Assembly (NCBI RefSeq): GCF_900104535.1
Contig: NZ_LT629710.1
Span: 3,259,501-3,323,500, forward strand
Direction: 5' to 3'
Origin: Nakamurella panacisegetis
GTDB lineage: Bacteria > Actinomycetota > Actinomycetes > Mycobacteriales > Nakamurellaceae
Length of the DNA: 64,000 nt
How positions within the stretch are numbered: the first letter of the stretch is position 1; each line of letters starts with the position of its first letter. This document shows, piece after piece, positions 35,738-45,377 of the stretch. The position numbers and the translations under genes were made by a program. Under the pieces are notes generated by a model, which was given only the letters and a program-made list of their open reading frames with translations, did no database searches and was not told the DNA's origin.

Positions 35738-37471
35738 TCAGCCGTCGACGGCACTCTGGGCCGCGCTCAGCCACTCTTCCCACTGAACCGCCTGGGCCTC
35801 GGCCTCTTTCGCCTTGCGTTCGTTGCCGGCCGCCCTGGCCTTCGCGGCCTGCGCTCGGAACGATTCCACTCGTGAACGGAACTGCTCGACCCGGGCCGTG
35901 GTCTCCGGGTCGGTCCGCCGCCAGTGCGAGTCCTCGGCCGAGCGGATCCGATCCTCCACCGCGCGCAAACGCGAGTCGAACTCCTTGATCCGTTCGCGGG
36001 GGACCTTTCCGGCGGCCTCCCACCGCTCCTGGATGGAGCGCAGCGCCGCCTTCGCGGCGTCCAGACCGTTGGCCGGGTTGATCTTCTCCGCCTCGGCGAG
36101 CAGGCCGTCCTTGATCGCGGCGTTGGTCTCGAATTCGTGGTCCCGCTCGGAGAAGGTCTGGTTCCGGTGCGAGAAGAACTTCTCCTGCGCGGCCCGGAAC
36201 CGATCCCACAGGGCGTCCTCGACGTCCCTGGGGGCTCGCCCGGACGCCTTCCACTCCTCCATCAGGGTGCGGTACTCGCCGGCCGTCTTGCCCCACTCGG
36301 TGGAGTCGGACAAAGCCTCGGCCTTCGCGATGAGCGCCTCCTTGGCCTCGCGAGCGGCACTGCGCTGCTTGTCCAGATCAGCGAAGTGGGTGCCCCGGCG
36401 GCGGGTGAACGCATCCCGCGCCTTGGCGAACCGCTTCCAGAGCGCGTCGTCGGTCTTGCGGTCGATGCCCTTGATGGTCCGCCACTCGTCGACGATCTCC
36501 TTGAGGCGGTCGCCGGTGGCCTTCCACTGCTCGGACTCGGCCAGGGTCTCGGCCTCGACGCAGAGTGTCTCCTTGGCCGCCACCGCGGCCGCGCGAGCCG
36601 CGGCCCGAGCGGTCGACGCTCCGGCGATGGCGGCGTCGGCTGCTCCGATGACGATCTCCAGCCGCGCCGCGGCCGAGTCCAGGTCCCCGATCCCGGCCAG
36701 GGTGTCGACGGATTCGCGGAGTTCGATGGCGTGGGTCTTGGTCGCCTTCGGATCGCCGGTTCCGGTGGCCAGGCGCGTCTCCAGCAGGGCGATCTCGGTG
36801 GCGAAGTCGTCGAAGCGGCGCGCGAAGTGGGCCAGCCCGGCCTCGGCGTCGCCGGCCTGCCAATTGCCGACGGCGCGCTCGCCCGTCGGTCCGTAGACGT
36901 AGACGACGCCGTTCTCGTCGATCCGGCCCCACTTGTGCGGATCGGTCGGCTCGACGGTGGGCTCGACGGTGACGGTGGGAGCGGCTCCGGGTCGGGCCGG
37001 CCGGCTGCCCGGCACACCGCCCGGCCGTCCGCCGGACGGGCGCGGGCCGGAGGGGCGCTGGCCGGCCGGGCGAGCCGGCTTGGGGGCCGGGGTTGACGAC
37101 GGGGTGACGGACGAGTCCGATTCCCCGGACGGCGTCGGCGTCGGCGTCGGCGCCGGTTCCTCCTCAGCGGTGGGAGTCGGGCTCTCGGGCGCGGCTTCCG
37201 GAGCCGCCGTGGTGTCCGCCGCACTCGGGGCGTCGGACACGTCCGCGTCGGCCGGTACCGCCGGGGTCGCGTCGGCGGCGACGTTCTCGTTCGGTTCGTC
37301 GGCAGCCGGCTCGTCCGCCGCGGCGGAGGGAACCGACGGCTCGGTGACCTCGGCCGTGTCCGATGCGTCCGTCGCCGGCGTGGCGGTCGGAGCCACCGCA
37401 CTTTCGTCCGGACCGGGCGTGCTCTCCTGGATCGGGGCCTCGTCGTGCTCGGCGCGCATGTCCTCGGTCAT
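35738..37471 (-). CDS. DUF349 coiled-coil protein
   Basis: A 577-residue protein. Residues about 1-170 are disordered and rich in Ala, Pro, Glu and Thr; residues about 175-210 hold PHKWGRIDENGVVYVYGPTG, a short conserved beta motif; from about 220 to the end come helical DUF349 repeats, each with a W-(K/R) and a basic end (EQWKATGDRLKEIVDEWRTI, TEWGKTAGEYRTLMEEWKAS). Rv2731 has the same layout and position near miaB. Function is not established; RNA or ribosome association has been suggested for the family. The ATG at 37471 is chosen as the first start before the acidic N-terminus. Confidence 0.9.
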   Translation of the reverse strand: MTEDMRAEHDEAPIQESTPGPDESAVAPTATPATDASDTAEVTEPSVPSAAADEPAADEPNENVAADATPAVPADADVSDAPSAADTTAAPEAAPESPTPTAEEEPAPTPTPTPSGESDSSVTPSSTPAPKPARPAGQRPSGPRPSGGRPGGVPGSRPARPGAAPTVTVEPTVEPTDPHKWGRIDENGVVYVYGPTGERAVGNWQAGDAEAGLAHFARRFDDFATEIALLETRLATGTGDPKATKTHAIELRESVDTLAGIGDLDSAAARLEIVIGAADAAIAGASTARAAARAAAVAAKETLCVEAETLAESEQWKATGDRLKEIVDEWRTIKGIDRKTDDALWKRFAKARDAFTRRRGTHFADLDKQRSAAREAKEALIAKAEALSDSTEWGKTAGEYRTLMEEWKASGRAPRDVEDALWDRFRAAQEKFFSHRNQTFSERDHEFETNAAIKDGLLAEAEKINPANGLDAAKAALRSIQERWEAAGKVPRERIKEFDSRLRAVEDRIRSAEDSHWRRTDPETTARVEQFRSRVESFRAQAAKARAAGNERKAKEAEAQAVQWEEWLSAAQSAVDG

Positions 37472-37725
37472 CTTCAAGTGGCCTTTCTGCTGCTCGACTG
37501 GGGAGCGGAAGGCTCCCGGCACCGACAAGGTGCCCGTGTTACTCGGCTGAAGGATCAGGTACCGATCCGCAGGTACCAGTGTGCCTGCTGGCCCCGACCC
37601 TCCACTAGTCGTCCTCGAGGATGCCGGGACGGCCGAGAGCGGCGAAACGGGCCAGATCAGCGCACCGGAACGGCACGGACCTGCGGAGTGCGTCTTCCTT
37701 CTGGCGCGAAGGTTAGCCTGCAGCG

Positions 37726-38466
37726 GTGATCGTCGGAGCGGCTGTATGCCCTGGAGCACCCTTGCTGGTGCCCGGGCTGGCCCCTGGCCTGCTCGCCGCC
37801 GTCCCCGAACTGGCCTCGGCCTGCGCCCGAGCCGTGGCCACCCTGGCCGACGCGGACCACGTCCTGCTGCTCACATCCGGCCCCCGGCACCGGGACGGTG
37901 ACGGAAACAGCGGACGTTCCACCGTGGTGTTTCCCCCGGGTTCGCCGGTGACCAGCGCGCCGCTGGGCGACAGCCAGGGCCGCCCGCACTTCGACGGGCA
38001 CCTGAACGGACCGGTTCTGGCCGCCGGCCCGCTGCCCGGGGTGGGTGTCATCGTCGGCGCCGCCCTGCTGGCCGCGGCCGGTGTGGATGTCCCGACGACG
38101 GCGGTCCAGGTCGGGACCGATCCGCTCGCGGTGTACCCCTGGCCGGGCGGACCCGTCGGCCGGGTCGGGGTGCTGCTGGTCGCCGATGGTTCGACCAGCC
38201 GCGGTGCCGGCTCGCCGGGCGGTGGCCATCCGGACGCGGCCTCGTTCGACCACGACCTGGCGGCAGCCCTGGCGCTGGGCGACCCGGACCGGCTGGGTCA
38301 GGTCGCCGGCTCTGGACGCGGATCAGCCGTCGGATTCGATTCCGGGCCGGCCATCGCGGCCTTCACCCGGCTGACCGCCGGTTCCGGACCGGCGTCGGCC
38401 GACCTGCTGTACGACGGCGCGCCGTTCGGCGTCGGCTACTTCTGTGCGACCTGGTCATGGCGCTGA
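37726..38466 (+). CDS. Class III extradiol dioxygenase-like protein (Rv2728c type)
   Basis: A 246-residue protein of the LigB-like family (MIVGAAVCPGAPLLVPGLAP), conserved next to miaA in actinobacteria. The family normally has metal-binding histidines, but the typical strings are degenerate here: only GPRHRD and SFDHDLAAAL are candidate positions, so catalysis is doubtful. The C-terminus (LYDGAPFGVGYFCATW) is conserved. It overlaps miaA by 10 bases, pointing to coupled translation and perhaps a role linked to tRNA modification, which is inference. Confidence 0.78.
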   Translation: MIVGAAVCPGAPLLVPGLAPGLLAAVPELASACARAVATLADADHVLLLTSGPRHRDGDGNSGRSTVVFPPGSPVTSAPLGDSQGRPHFDGHLNGPVLAAGPLPGVGVIVGAALLAAAGVDVPTTAVQVGTDPLAVYPWPGGPVGRVGVLLVADGSTSRGAGSPGGGHPDAASFDHDLAAALALGDPDRLGQVAGSGRGSAVGFDSGPAIAAFTRLTAGSGPASADLLYDGAPFGVGYFCATWSWR

Positions 38467-39374
38467 ACCGGCTGGTCGTCGTGGCCGGTCCGACCGGCAC
38501 CGGGAAGTCGGATCTCGGGCTCGACCTGGCCGAACGTTTCGACGGCGAGATCATCAACTCCGACTCCATGCAGCTCTACCGCGGTATGGACATCGGCACC
38601 GCGAAGATGCCGCCGTCGCGGCGCCGAGGCGTGCCGCACCATCTGCTCGACGTGCTCGACATCGGGGAGCGGGCCAGTGTGGCCGCCTACCAGGCGCAGG
38701 CCCGCGCTGTGATCACGGGCATCCTCGACTCGGGTCGCACGCCCATCCTGGTCGGCGGATCCGGCCTCTACATCAGCGCCGTCATCGACGAGATCGACTT
38801 CCCCGGGACCGACCCGGCCGTGCGGGCCGCTCTGGAGGCCGACCTGGCCGAATTCGGGACGGCCGCCCTGCAGGAGCGGCTGGCGAGGTTGGACCCGGTG
38901 GCCGCCGCGGCCATCGAGCCGGGCAACGGGCGGCGCCTGGTGCGTGCGCTCGAGGTGATCGCGGTGACCGGCCGGCCGTTCAGCGCGACGATGCCCAGAC
39001 CCGGACCGCCGCGCTACGACGCGGCGATGATCTGCCTGGACCGGGACACCGCGGAGCTGGACGCGCGACTGGAACTCCGGGTCGCCGCGATGGTCGCCGG
39101 CGGGTTCCTGGACGAAGTGCGGGCGTTGGACCGGATCGGGCTCCGGGACGGCGTCACAGCCTCGCGCGCCCTGGGCTACCCGCAGATGCTGGCCGTCCTG
39201 GACGGCGTGGCCACGTTGCCCGACGCGATGGCCGAGACGGCGCGTCTGACCCGCCGTTTCGTGCGCCGGCAGCGGTCGTGGTTCGGCCGCGACCAGCGAT
39301 TCGTCCGGTTGGACGCCGCCGATCCGGCCATCACCCACCGGGCGGCCCGGGCGGCGTCCAAGACCGTAGGGTGA
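38457..39374 (+). CDS. miaA: tRNA dimethylallyltransferase
   Basis: A 305-residue MiaA, which transfers dimethylallyl to A37 of tRNAs reading codons that start with U. The P-loop GPTGTGKS is at residues 11-18, then INSDSMQLYRGMDIGTAK and LVGGSGLYISAVIDEIDFPG. Length is normal. Its product is the substrate of MiaB, encoded 3 kb upstream. The ATG overlaps the end of the preceding gene. Confidence 0.97.
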   Translation: MALNRLVVVAGPTGTGKSDLGLDLAERFDGEIINSDSMQLYRGMDIGTAKMPPSRRRGVPHHLLDVLDIGERASVAAYQAQARAVITGILDSGRTPILVGGSGLYISAVIDEIDFPGTDPAVRAALEADLAEFGTAALQERLARLDPVAAAAIEPGNGRRLVRALEVIAVTGRPFSATMPRPGPPRYDAAMICLDRDTAELDARLELRVAAMVAGGFLDEVRALDRIGLRDGVTASRALGYPQMLAVLDGVATLPDAMAETARLTRRFVRRQRSWFGRDQRFVRLDAADPAITHRAARAASKTVG

Positions 39375-39379
39375 CCGTC

Positions 39380-40195
39380 ATGGGTGTTCCATTCGTCAAG
39401 GGCCACGGGACCGAGAACGACTTCGTCCTGATCCCGGATCCGGACGGCCGTCTGGTCATCACCGATGCGCAGGTCAGGGCGCTGTGCGACCGCCGGGCGG
39501 GGATCGGCGCCGACGGGGTCATCGTGGTCCGTCCGGCCGCGTCGGGTGGCTACTTCATGGACTACCGCAATGCCGACGGGTCACTGGCCGAGATGTGCGG
39601 CAACGGGGCCCGCGTCTTCGCGCGGTACCTGGTCGACCTGGGCTGGGAGCGGGCCGGGTCGTTCCCCTTCCTGACCCGGGGCGGCGTCCGCACCGCGGAA
39701 CTGGGGCCCGGGGGCGACGTCAGCATCGACATGGGGCCGGTCCGTGTCGGCCCGGCCGAGAAGGCCGAACTGCAGGGTGAGGTGTTCGCCGGGACGGCGG
39801 TGGACGTCGGCAACCCGCACCTGGTCTGCCTGCTGGACGACGAATCCCGACTGGCCGCCCTCGACCTCACCCGCGCTCCCGCGTTCGACGCCGAGTCGTT
39901 CCCGCACGGCGTCAATGTCGAATTCGTGGTGCCGGTGGGCCCTGACCACGTCCGGATGCGGGTGTTCGAGCGGGGGTCGGGCGAGACGCGTTCATGCGGC
40001 ACCGGGACGGTCGCCGCGGCCGCCGCCTTCCTCCGGGCGACCGGGGGGTCGGGGAGCCGAGTCACGGTCGACGTGCCGGGCGGAACGGTGGTGGTGACGT
40101 TCGGCGACCAGGGCGCCACGCTGACCGGACCGGCCGTCCTGGTTGCCTCGGGCCAGATCGACCAGGCGTTCTGGATCGCGGCCGGTCAACCCTGA
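39380..40195 (+). CDS. dapF: Diaminopimelate epimerase
   Basis: A 271-residue cofactor-independent epimerase that makes meso-diaminopimelate for peptidoglycan and lysine. The two catalytic cysteines are C73 in AEMCGNGARVFARYL and C206 in TRSCGTGTVAAAAAF. The ATG at 39380 follows AGGGTG seven bases upstream; a GTG at 39371 overlapping the miaA stop (GTGA) would add three residues. Its end overlaps the convergent MFS gene by 10 bases. Confidence 0.96.
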   Translation: MGVPFVKGHGTENDFVLIPDPDGRLVITDAQVRALCDRRAGIGADGVIVVRPAASGGYFMDYRNADGSLAEMCGNGARVFARYLVDLGWERAGSFPFLTRGGVRTAELGPGGDVSIDMGPVRVGPAEKAELQGEVFAGTAVDVGNPHLVCLLDDESRLAALDLTRAPAFDAESFPHGVNVEFVVPVGPDHVRMRVFERGSGETRSCGTGTVAAAAAFLRATGGSGSRVTVDVPGGTVVVTFGDQGATLTGPAVLVASGQIDQAFWIAAGQP

Positions 40196-41586
40196 CCGGG
40201 ATCGTCGTGGTCGGGGAGCCGCTTGAGCCGCCAGAGCGTCCCGGATGCCACCGGCAGAATCGAGAGCAGACCGAGCCCGGCGAACAGCCACAGGGTGGGC
40301 AGCACGCCGATGTGGGTGCCGAGCAGGCCGCCGGCCATCGCCCCCAGCGGGATGGTGCCCCACACCAGGAAGCGGGCCGAAGCGTTCATGCGACCGAGTA
40401 GATCCGGCGGGCACAGACGCTGCCGGAAGCTCACCGTGGCGATGTTGTAGGCGACCATCGCCGCCGTCAGCAGAACGCCGCCGATGATCAACGTCGGTAC
40501 GGGTGCGAGCACCGCGGACAGCGGATTGCAGAACGCGAACAGCACCGTGGCGACAGCGGTCAGCACGATCGACGGGCCCTCGCCGACGCGCCGGGCGAGT
40601 GCGGTGGCCAGCAGCGCCCCGACCAGTCCGCCGACCGCCGCCGACGAGTCGATGATGCCGATGATCAGCGGCGAGAGATGCAGGTCGCGGAGCATGAACA
40701 ACACCAGCAAGGCACCGCCGCCGCTGGACGCGAAATTGCCCAGACCGGTGCAGGCGATCAGCCGGCGCAGGATCTTGTGGCGGATGACGAATCTCAGGCC
40801 TTCGCCGATCTCGGTGAACAGGGGCGGCCGGGCCGCCGTCGGGGCCGGGGTCTCTCGATGACGGATCCGATGCAGGAACACCGCGGACAGCAGGTAACCC
40901 CCGGCATTGGCCAGCACCACCACCGGGGGGCCGATCACCTTGAGCAGCAACCCACCCAGGGCCGGCCCCGCCGATTGCGAGACCGATTGACTGGCCTGGA
41001 GTTTGGCGTTGCCCTCGACGACCTGCTGGTCGGGTACCAGGAACGGCAGATAGGACTGGTAGGACACGTCGAAGAAGACGGTCAACATGCCCACCAAGGT
41101 TGCCACCGCCAGTAGCTGGGCCAGGCTGAGCACCCCGAGCCACCAGGCCGCCGGGAGGGTGGCCAGTAGCGCCGCCCGGGCCAGGTCGGCCGAGATCATG
41201 ACGCGTCGCTTGCTCCGGCGGTCGACGATCGCGCCGGCCGGCAGACCGATGACGAGGAAGCCGAGGCCGGACAGGGTCGACAGGAGTCCCATCTGGAACG
41301 GGGTGGCCTTCAGGGCCGTCACCGCCAGGTACGGGACGGCGAGCGAGCCAAGAGCGGCCCCGAGTTGACTTCCGGTGTCGCCGATCCAGAGCTGCCGGAA
41401 GTCGTGGTGGTGCATCAGGCTGCGGCGTCGCAGACCGCCGGTCTCCGAGTCGGTGACGGTGGTGAGCGGTGACGGAGGCGCGTGGGTGGTGGCGGCCGAC
41501 ACCGGATCGATCAGACGCGGCGGATCCTCGGGGATCGACGGGGGCACGGTTGGCCCGGCAGTAGACACCCTTCGAGTGTTGGCCAC
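40186..41586 (-). CDS. MFS transporter (EntS/DHA3-like)
   Basis: A 466-residue major facilitator protein with about 12 membrane segments after an N-terminal tail of about 55 polar residues. LIDPVSAATTH lies before HDFRQLWIGDTGSQLG, the usual start of the fold; GAIVDRRSKRRVMI is the helix 2-3 motif. The first GTG at 41586 is used here, and a second in-frame GTG at 41568 is possible. It is divergent from an ArsR-like regulator over 58 bases, so export under ligand control is likely. Substrate unknown. Confidence 0.9.
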   Translation of the reverse strand: MANTRRVSTAGPTVPPSIPEDPPRLIDPVSAATTHAPPSPLTTVTDSETGGLRRRSLMHHHDFRQLWIGDTGSQLGAALGSLAVPYLAVTALKATPFQMGLLSTLSGLGFLVIGLPAGAIVDRRSKRRVMISADLARAALLATLPAAWWLGVLSLAQLLAVATLVGMLTVFFDVSYQSYLPFLVPDQQVVEGNAKLQASQSVSQSAGPALGGLLLKVIGPPVVVLANAGGYLLSAVFLHRIRHRETPAPTAARPPLFTEIGEGLRFVIRHKILRRLIACTGLGNFASSGGGALLVLFMLRDLHLSPLIIGIIDSSAAVGGLVGALLATALARRVGEGPSIVLTAVATVLFAFCNPLSAVLAPVPTLIIGGVLLTAAMVAYNIATVSFRQRLCPPDLLGRMNASARFLVWGTIPLGAMAGGLLGTHIGVLPTLWLFAGLGLLSILPVASGTLWRLKRLPDHDDPGQG

Positions 41587-41587
41587 T

Positions 41588-41605
41588 GATTGGGAGTTGT
41601 CAATC
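41588..41605. promoter_or_regulatory. Inverted repeat in the MFS / ArsR-like divergent gap
   Basis: GATTG-N8-CAATC is the only A/T-rich dyad in the 58-base gap between the divergent genes, so it is the best candidate operator for the regulator. Confidence 0.5.
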
Positions 41606-41644
41606 GGTTACCGCCGACCGTCCCGAGATGGCTACGGTGGAGGG

Positions 41645-42223
41645 GTGACGGCCCAAGCCATGCCCACCCCGCGGACGCAGGACCCGGCCCCGGGCGCGAC
41701 CTCCGGGCGCCGCCTGGCCACCGACGCCGAACGCCGGGCGCTGGCCAGCGTGGTGCGGCTGCGGATCCTGCGGCTGTGTCTGTACGAGGCACTGACCAAC
41801 AAGGAGATCGCCGATCGGCTGGGACGCGATCCGGCCAGCGTGCTGCACCACGTCCGGACGCTGTTGCACCTGGAGTTCCTCCGGGCCGAGACGCCGCGAC
41901 CGGGGCCCCGCGGTTCCACCGAGGTGCCGTACCGGGCAACCGGCAAGTCGTGGGAACTCGACTTCGGCACCCCGGACGACGACGGATCGGACCCCGCGAC
42001 GACGGACACGCTGCTGCGCACATTTCTCGAAGAGGTCGCCGAGGTGCCGCGGTCGCAGCTGCAGACCACCCGGATGGGACTGCGGCTGAACGCGGCACAC
42101 CTGGAGGAGTTCGACCAGAGGATGCGGCAGCTGATGCAGGAATTCCTCGATCGCGGCCCGGACGACGACGGGCAGCCGGTGTCGGTCTTCGTGGCGGTCC
42201 ATCCCGAGCCTTTGGCGCGGTGA
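41645..42223 (+). CDS. ArsR-like winged-helix regulator
   Basis: A 192-residue regulator with a winged helix at about residues 28-95 (VRLRILRLCLYEALTNKEIA, RDPASVLHHVRTLLHLEFLR) and a helical C-terminal region. There are no metal-binding cysteines, so a small organic ligand is more likely than a metal. The frame runs far upstream, but GTG 41645 follows GGTGGAGGG and fits the divergent layout. It probably represses the neighbouring MFS gene. Confidence 0.85.
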   Translation: MTAQAMPTPRTQDPAPGATSGRRLATDAERRALASVVRLRILRLCLYEALTNKEIADRLGRDPASVLHHVRTLLHLEFLRAETPRPGPRGSTEVPYRATGKSWELDFGTPDDDGSDPATTDTLLRTFLEEVAEVPRSQLQTTRMGLRLNAAHLEEFDQRMRQLMQEFLDRGPDDDGQPVSVFVAVHPEPLAR

Positions 42224-42294
42224 CCTGCGCGGACGGGTGACCAGAGGCAATTCGGTGGCACGATCGCGCCCTCATGGGGCACCCTGGAGTACAT

Positions 42295-43737
42295 ATGACG
42301 AAACATGACGACTTCCTCGCTCGGATCGCCGCCCAGAGCGAGCGCGAGAACGGCACTGACACCGGTGGCGAACGGGATCTGGCTGACCGGGCGGCGCTCC
42401 GCCGGGTCGGCAGCCTTTCCACCCAGCTCACCGACATCACCGAGGTCGAATACCGCGACCTGCAGTTGGAGCGCGTGGTTCTGGTCGGCGTCTGGTCGAC
42501 CGGAACGGCCGAGGACGCCGAAGCCTCGATGACCGAGCTGGCCCGGCTGGCCGAGACCGCCGGATCGGTGGTGCTCGAATCGCTGTCCCAGCGTCGACGC
42601 AACCCCGACGCCGGCACCTACATCGGTTCGGGCAAGGTCCGCGAGCTGGGCGAAGTGGTCGAGATGACCGGCGCCGACACGGTGATCTGCGACGGCGAGC
42701 TCTCACCGGGCCAGCTGCGCAACCTGGAGGAGCAGCTCAAGGTCAAGGTGGTCGACCGGACCGCCCTGATCCTGGACATCTTCGCCCAGCACGCCAAGTC
42801 CAAGGAGGGCAAGGCCCAGGTCGAACTGGCCCAGCTCAACTACTTCCTGCCGCGTCTGCGCGGCTGGGGCGTCGCGCTGTCCCGGCAGCGTGGTGGCCGG
42901 GTCGCTTCCGGTGCCGGGATCGGCTCCCGTGGCCCTGGTGAGACCAAGCTCGAGATCGATCGTCGCCGGATCCACCGTCGTATCGCCCAGCTCAAGACCG
43001 AGCTCGCGGCCATGCGCCAGGTCCGCGACACCAAACGGTCGCAGCGCCGGGCCAACGCCGTGCCGGCCGTCGCCATCGCCGGTTACACCAACGCCGGGAA
43101 GTCCTCGCTGTTGAACTGCCTGACCGAGGCCGGCGTGCTGGTCGAGGACTCGCTGTTCGCCACGCTCGATCCGACCACCCGGAAGACCACGACGACCGAC
43201 GGCCGGCTCTACACCCTGACCGACACCGTCGGCTTCGTCCGGCACCTGCCGCATCAGCTGGTCGAGTCCTTCCGGTCCACCCTGGAGGAGATCGCCGACG
43301 CCGACCTGGTGGTGCACGTCATCGACGGTTCCGACGCCCATCCCGAGGATCAGGTGGTCGCCGTCCGTGAGGTGCTCAAGGAGATCGACGCCGCCCAGGT
43401 CCCGGAGATCATGGTGGTGAACAAGATCGACGCGGCCGACGAGATCACTCTCGGTCGGCTCCGGCACCTGCTCCCGCAGGCCGTGTTCGTCTCGGCCCGC
43501 ACCGGAGAGGGCATCGCGGAGCTGCGCGGCGTCATCGCGGGCGCGCTGCCCGACCCGGCGCTGCGCATCGACGTGCTGGTGCCGTTCCATCAGGGCGCCC
43601 TCGTCTCCCGCGTGCACGCCGAGGGCACCGTGCTCACCGAGGAGCACACTGCGGAGGGGACGTTGCTGCAGGCGAAGGTGTACCCGGCCCTGGCCGGCGC
43701 GCTGCACGACTATCGGGTCCTCGCCGTCAACGAGTGA
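42295..43737 (+). CDS. hflX: GTPase HflX
   Basis: A 480-residue translation GTPase that splits ribosomes, in heat and antibiotic stress in other bacteria. The N-terminal HflX domain ([29 protein letters not shown]) is followed by a Gly-rich linker ([15 protein letters not shown]) and a G domain (G1 GYTNAGKS at 263-270, G3 [11 protein letters not shown]4 NKID). ATG 42295 after GGAG is preferred to an ATG seven codons upstream. Confidence 0.96.
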   Translation: MTKHDDFLARIAAQSERENGTDTGGERDLADRAALRRVGSLSTQLTDITEVEYRDLQLERVVLVGVWSTGTAEDAEASMTELARLAETAGSVVLESLSQRRRNPDAGTYIGSGKVRELGEVVEMTGADTVICDGELSPGQLRNLEEQLKVKVVDRTALILDIFAQHAKSKEGKAQVELAQLNYFLPRLRGWGVALSRQRGGRVASGAGIGSRGPGETKLEIDRRRIHRRIAQLKTELAAMRQVRDTKRSQRRANAVPAVAIAGYTNAGKSSLLNCLTEAGVLVEDSLFATLDPTTRKTTTTDGRLYTLTDTVGFVRHLPHQLVESFRSTLEEIADADLVVHVIDGSDAHPEDQVVAVREVLKEIDAAQVPEIMVVNKIDAADEITLGRLRHLLPQAVFVSARTGEGIAELRGVIAGALPDPALRIDVLVPFHQGALVSRVHAEGTVLTEEHTAEGTLLQAKVYPALAGALHDYRVLAVNE

Positions 43738-43926
43738 CGCGCACGCGTCGGTGGGCGACCGGCCGGGTGAGGCCGGGAGAATTCTTGGCGCGGGTCGGGG
43801 GTCCCGGCAGCCGGACCGGGTATCGTTGAAAGTCGATGTGGTACCGGACGTTCCCATCATGGTCTGGATCGGTGACGAACCAGAACCGAGCAAGGCCTAG
43901 TTCGTACTTTTCCTGGAGGTTCCAAA
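43738..43926. other. hflX-tatA intergenic region
   Basis: 189 bases without a recognisable gene; the tatA ribosome-binding site (CTGGAGG) is at its end. No convincing promoter pair was found. Confidence 0.3.
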
Positions 43927-44292
43927 ATGGGTGGTCTACAACCGTGGCACATCATCTTGATCGTCGTGGTCTTCCTGCTGCTGTTCGGCGGAAAGAAGCT
44001 TCCTGACGCAGCTCGCGGTCTGGGTCGCTCCTTGCGCATCCTCAAGTCCGAGGTGGGCGCCATGCACGAGGACGACGGCACCAAGGCCAAGACCCCGACG
44101 GAAACCGACGCCACGTCGGCCGTCCCGACCCCGCCGTCGCAGATCGCCCCGGTGCCGCTGGCTCAGCCAGTGGTGACGAACCCGGTCGCGCAGCCGACTC
44201 CCGCTCCGGTGGTCCAGCAGGTGCCGGTGGTTCCGACCACCGTCGCGCCCCCGGTCATCAACGTTCCGGCCAACGGGCCGCACGCCGGCTGA
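43927..44292 (+). CDS. tatA: Sec-independent translocase TatA
   Basis: A 121-residue TatA-family protein that forms the twin-arginine export pore. A single membrane segment (about 7-22, [16 protein letters not shown]) is followed by the [20 protein letters not shown] amphipathic helix and a Pro/Val/Thr-rich tail. TatB and TatC are not in the window. RBS GGAGG lies just before the ATG. A large hairpin separates it from lexA. Confidence 0.93.
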   Translation: MGGLQPWHIILIVVVFLLLFGGKKLPDAARGLGRSLRILKSEVGAMHEDDGTKAKTPTETDATSAVPTPPSQIAPVPLAQPVVTNPVAQPTPAPVVQQVPVVPTTVAPPVINVPANGPHAG

Positions 44293-44310
44293 GCGGTCGG
44301 CGCCAAAAGA

Positions 44311-44374
44311 ACCTCCCGGGTATGACCATGGGCCCCTCCGCTGGCGGAGGGGCCCATCGTCATACCCGGGAGGT
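44311..44374. terminator. Bidirectional hairpin terminator between tatA and lexA
   Basis: A long inverted repeat: ACCTCCCGGGTATGA...ATGGGCCCCTCCGC pairs with its complement almost without mismatch around a TGGC loop. It lies between convergent genes and serves both strands. T-rich tails are short (TCTCTAGATTTT on the plus side). Confidence 0.88.
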
Positions 44375-44376
44375 CT

Positions 44377-45093
44377 CTAGATTTTGCGAAGGACGGCGAC
44401 CACGCGCCCGAGAATGACCGCGTCATCGCCCGCGATCGGTGAATACGCCTCGTTGTGCGGCATCAGCCAGAGATGGCCGTCCTTGCGCTTGTACGTCTTC
44501 ACCGTGGCCTCGCCGTCGATCATGGCCGCGACGATGTCGCCGTTCTCGGCGACCGGCTGCTGGCGGACCACGACCCAGTCGCCATCGGTGATCGCCGCGT
44601 CGACCATCGAATCGCCGACCACTCGCAGCAGGAACAGCGTGCCCTCGCCGACCAGATCACGGGGGAGCGGGAAGATGTCCTCGATCGCCTGCTCGGCCAG
44701 GATCGGACCACCGGCGGCGATCCGGCCGACCACCGGCACGTACGCCGGCGTCGGGTGCCCGGCATTGTCGTCGGTGATCTCCTCGGCGGAGCGGATGTCG
44801 ACGGCGCGGGGCCGGTTCGGGTCCTTGCGCAGGAAGCCCTTGCGCTGCAGCACCCCGAGCTGGTGGGCCACCGACGACGGCGACTTGAGCCCGACCGCCT
44901 CGCCGATCTCTCGGACACTGGGCGGGTAGCCGCGCCGCTGGACCGAGTCCCGGATCACTTCGAGGACCTTCCGCTGACGCATCGTCAGGACGTGCCCGTC
45001 ATCGGTCTCCGGGAACTCGGAGACGGTGCCGTGCTCGGGAAGCGGTTCCGGCGTCTCCCCGCTCGTGCCTGCTGGTGTTCTTCGCGTTGCCAC
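44377..45093 (-). CDS. lexA: SOS repressor LexA
   Basis: A 238-residue LexA. The N-terminal winged helix ([33 protein letters not shown]) binds SOS boxes; the C-terminal S24 peptidase has nucleophile S162 in [10 protein letters not shown] and lysine K199 in EATVKTYK, and cuts itself at A127-G128 in GRIAAGGPI when RecA filaments are present. The frame is open to 45243, but the GTG at 45093 follows AGGAAGG and gives a family-length protein. Two SOS boxes lie upstream, so autoregulation is expected. Confidence 0.95.
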   Translation of the reverse strand: MATRRTPAGTSGETPEPLPEHGTVSEFPETDDGHVLTMRQRKVLEVIRDSVQRRGYPPSVREIGEAVGLKSPSSVAHQLGVLQRKGFLRKDPNRPRAVDIRSAEEITDDNAGHPTPAYVPVVGRIAAGGPILAEQAIEDIFPLPRDLVGEGTLFLLRVVGDSMVDAAITDGDWVVVRQQPVAENGDIVAAMIDGEATVKTYKRKDGHLWLMPHNEAYSPIAGDDAVILGRVVAVLRKI

Positions 45094-45224
45094 GTCCGTG
45101 CCTTCCTGTCGATGCCGTCGGCCTGCTGATTCACACCGACCGTGGCCGATCGGTGCCGGACTGCCTGGATGAGCCTTGGTGAGCTGCTCGCCTGGCCCAA
45201 CCGTACGACCGCACGGGTAACAAT

Positions 45225-45240
45225 TCAAACAGGCGTTCGA
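45225..45240 (-). promoter_or_regulatory. LexA (SOS) box before lexA
   Basis: Read on the minus strand, TCGAACGCCTGTTTGA has the left half perfect and one mismatch on the right (GTTTGA for GTTCGA). It is 132 bases before the lexA start. Confidence 0.85.
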
Positions 45241-45303
45241 CAAACACGCCGAGGAATCTTCCCACTGTCGGTGGTGCCATGTACAACTAGGTCAGGCGTT
45301 CGA

Positions 45304-45319
45304 TAGAACGCCCGTTCGA
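45304..45319 (+). promoter_or_regulatory. LexA (SOS) box before the LysM gene
   Basis: TAGAACGCCCGTTCGA differs from the consensus only at position 2. It overlaps a second dyad GGCGTTC-N4-GAACGCC (about 45296-45313). It stands 59 bases before the preferred LysM-gene start. Confidence 0.85.
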
Positions 45320-45377
45320 GATCATGACGAACGAGGGTGCGGCCGGACCGGTCGCCGATGGGACGGCAGGGCAGAAC

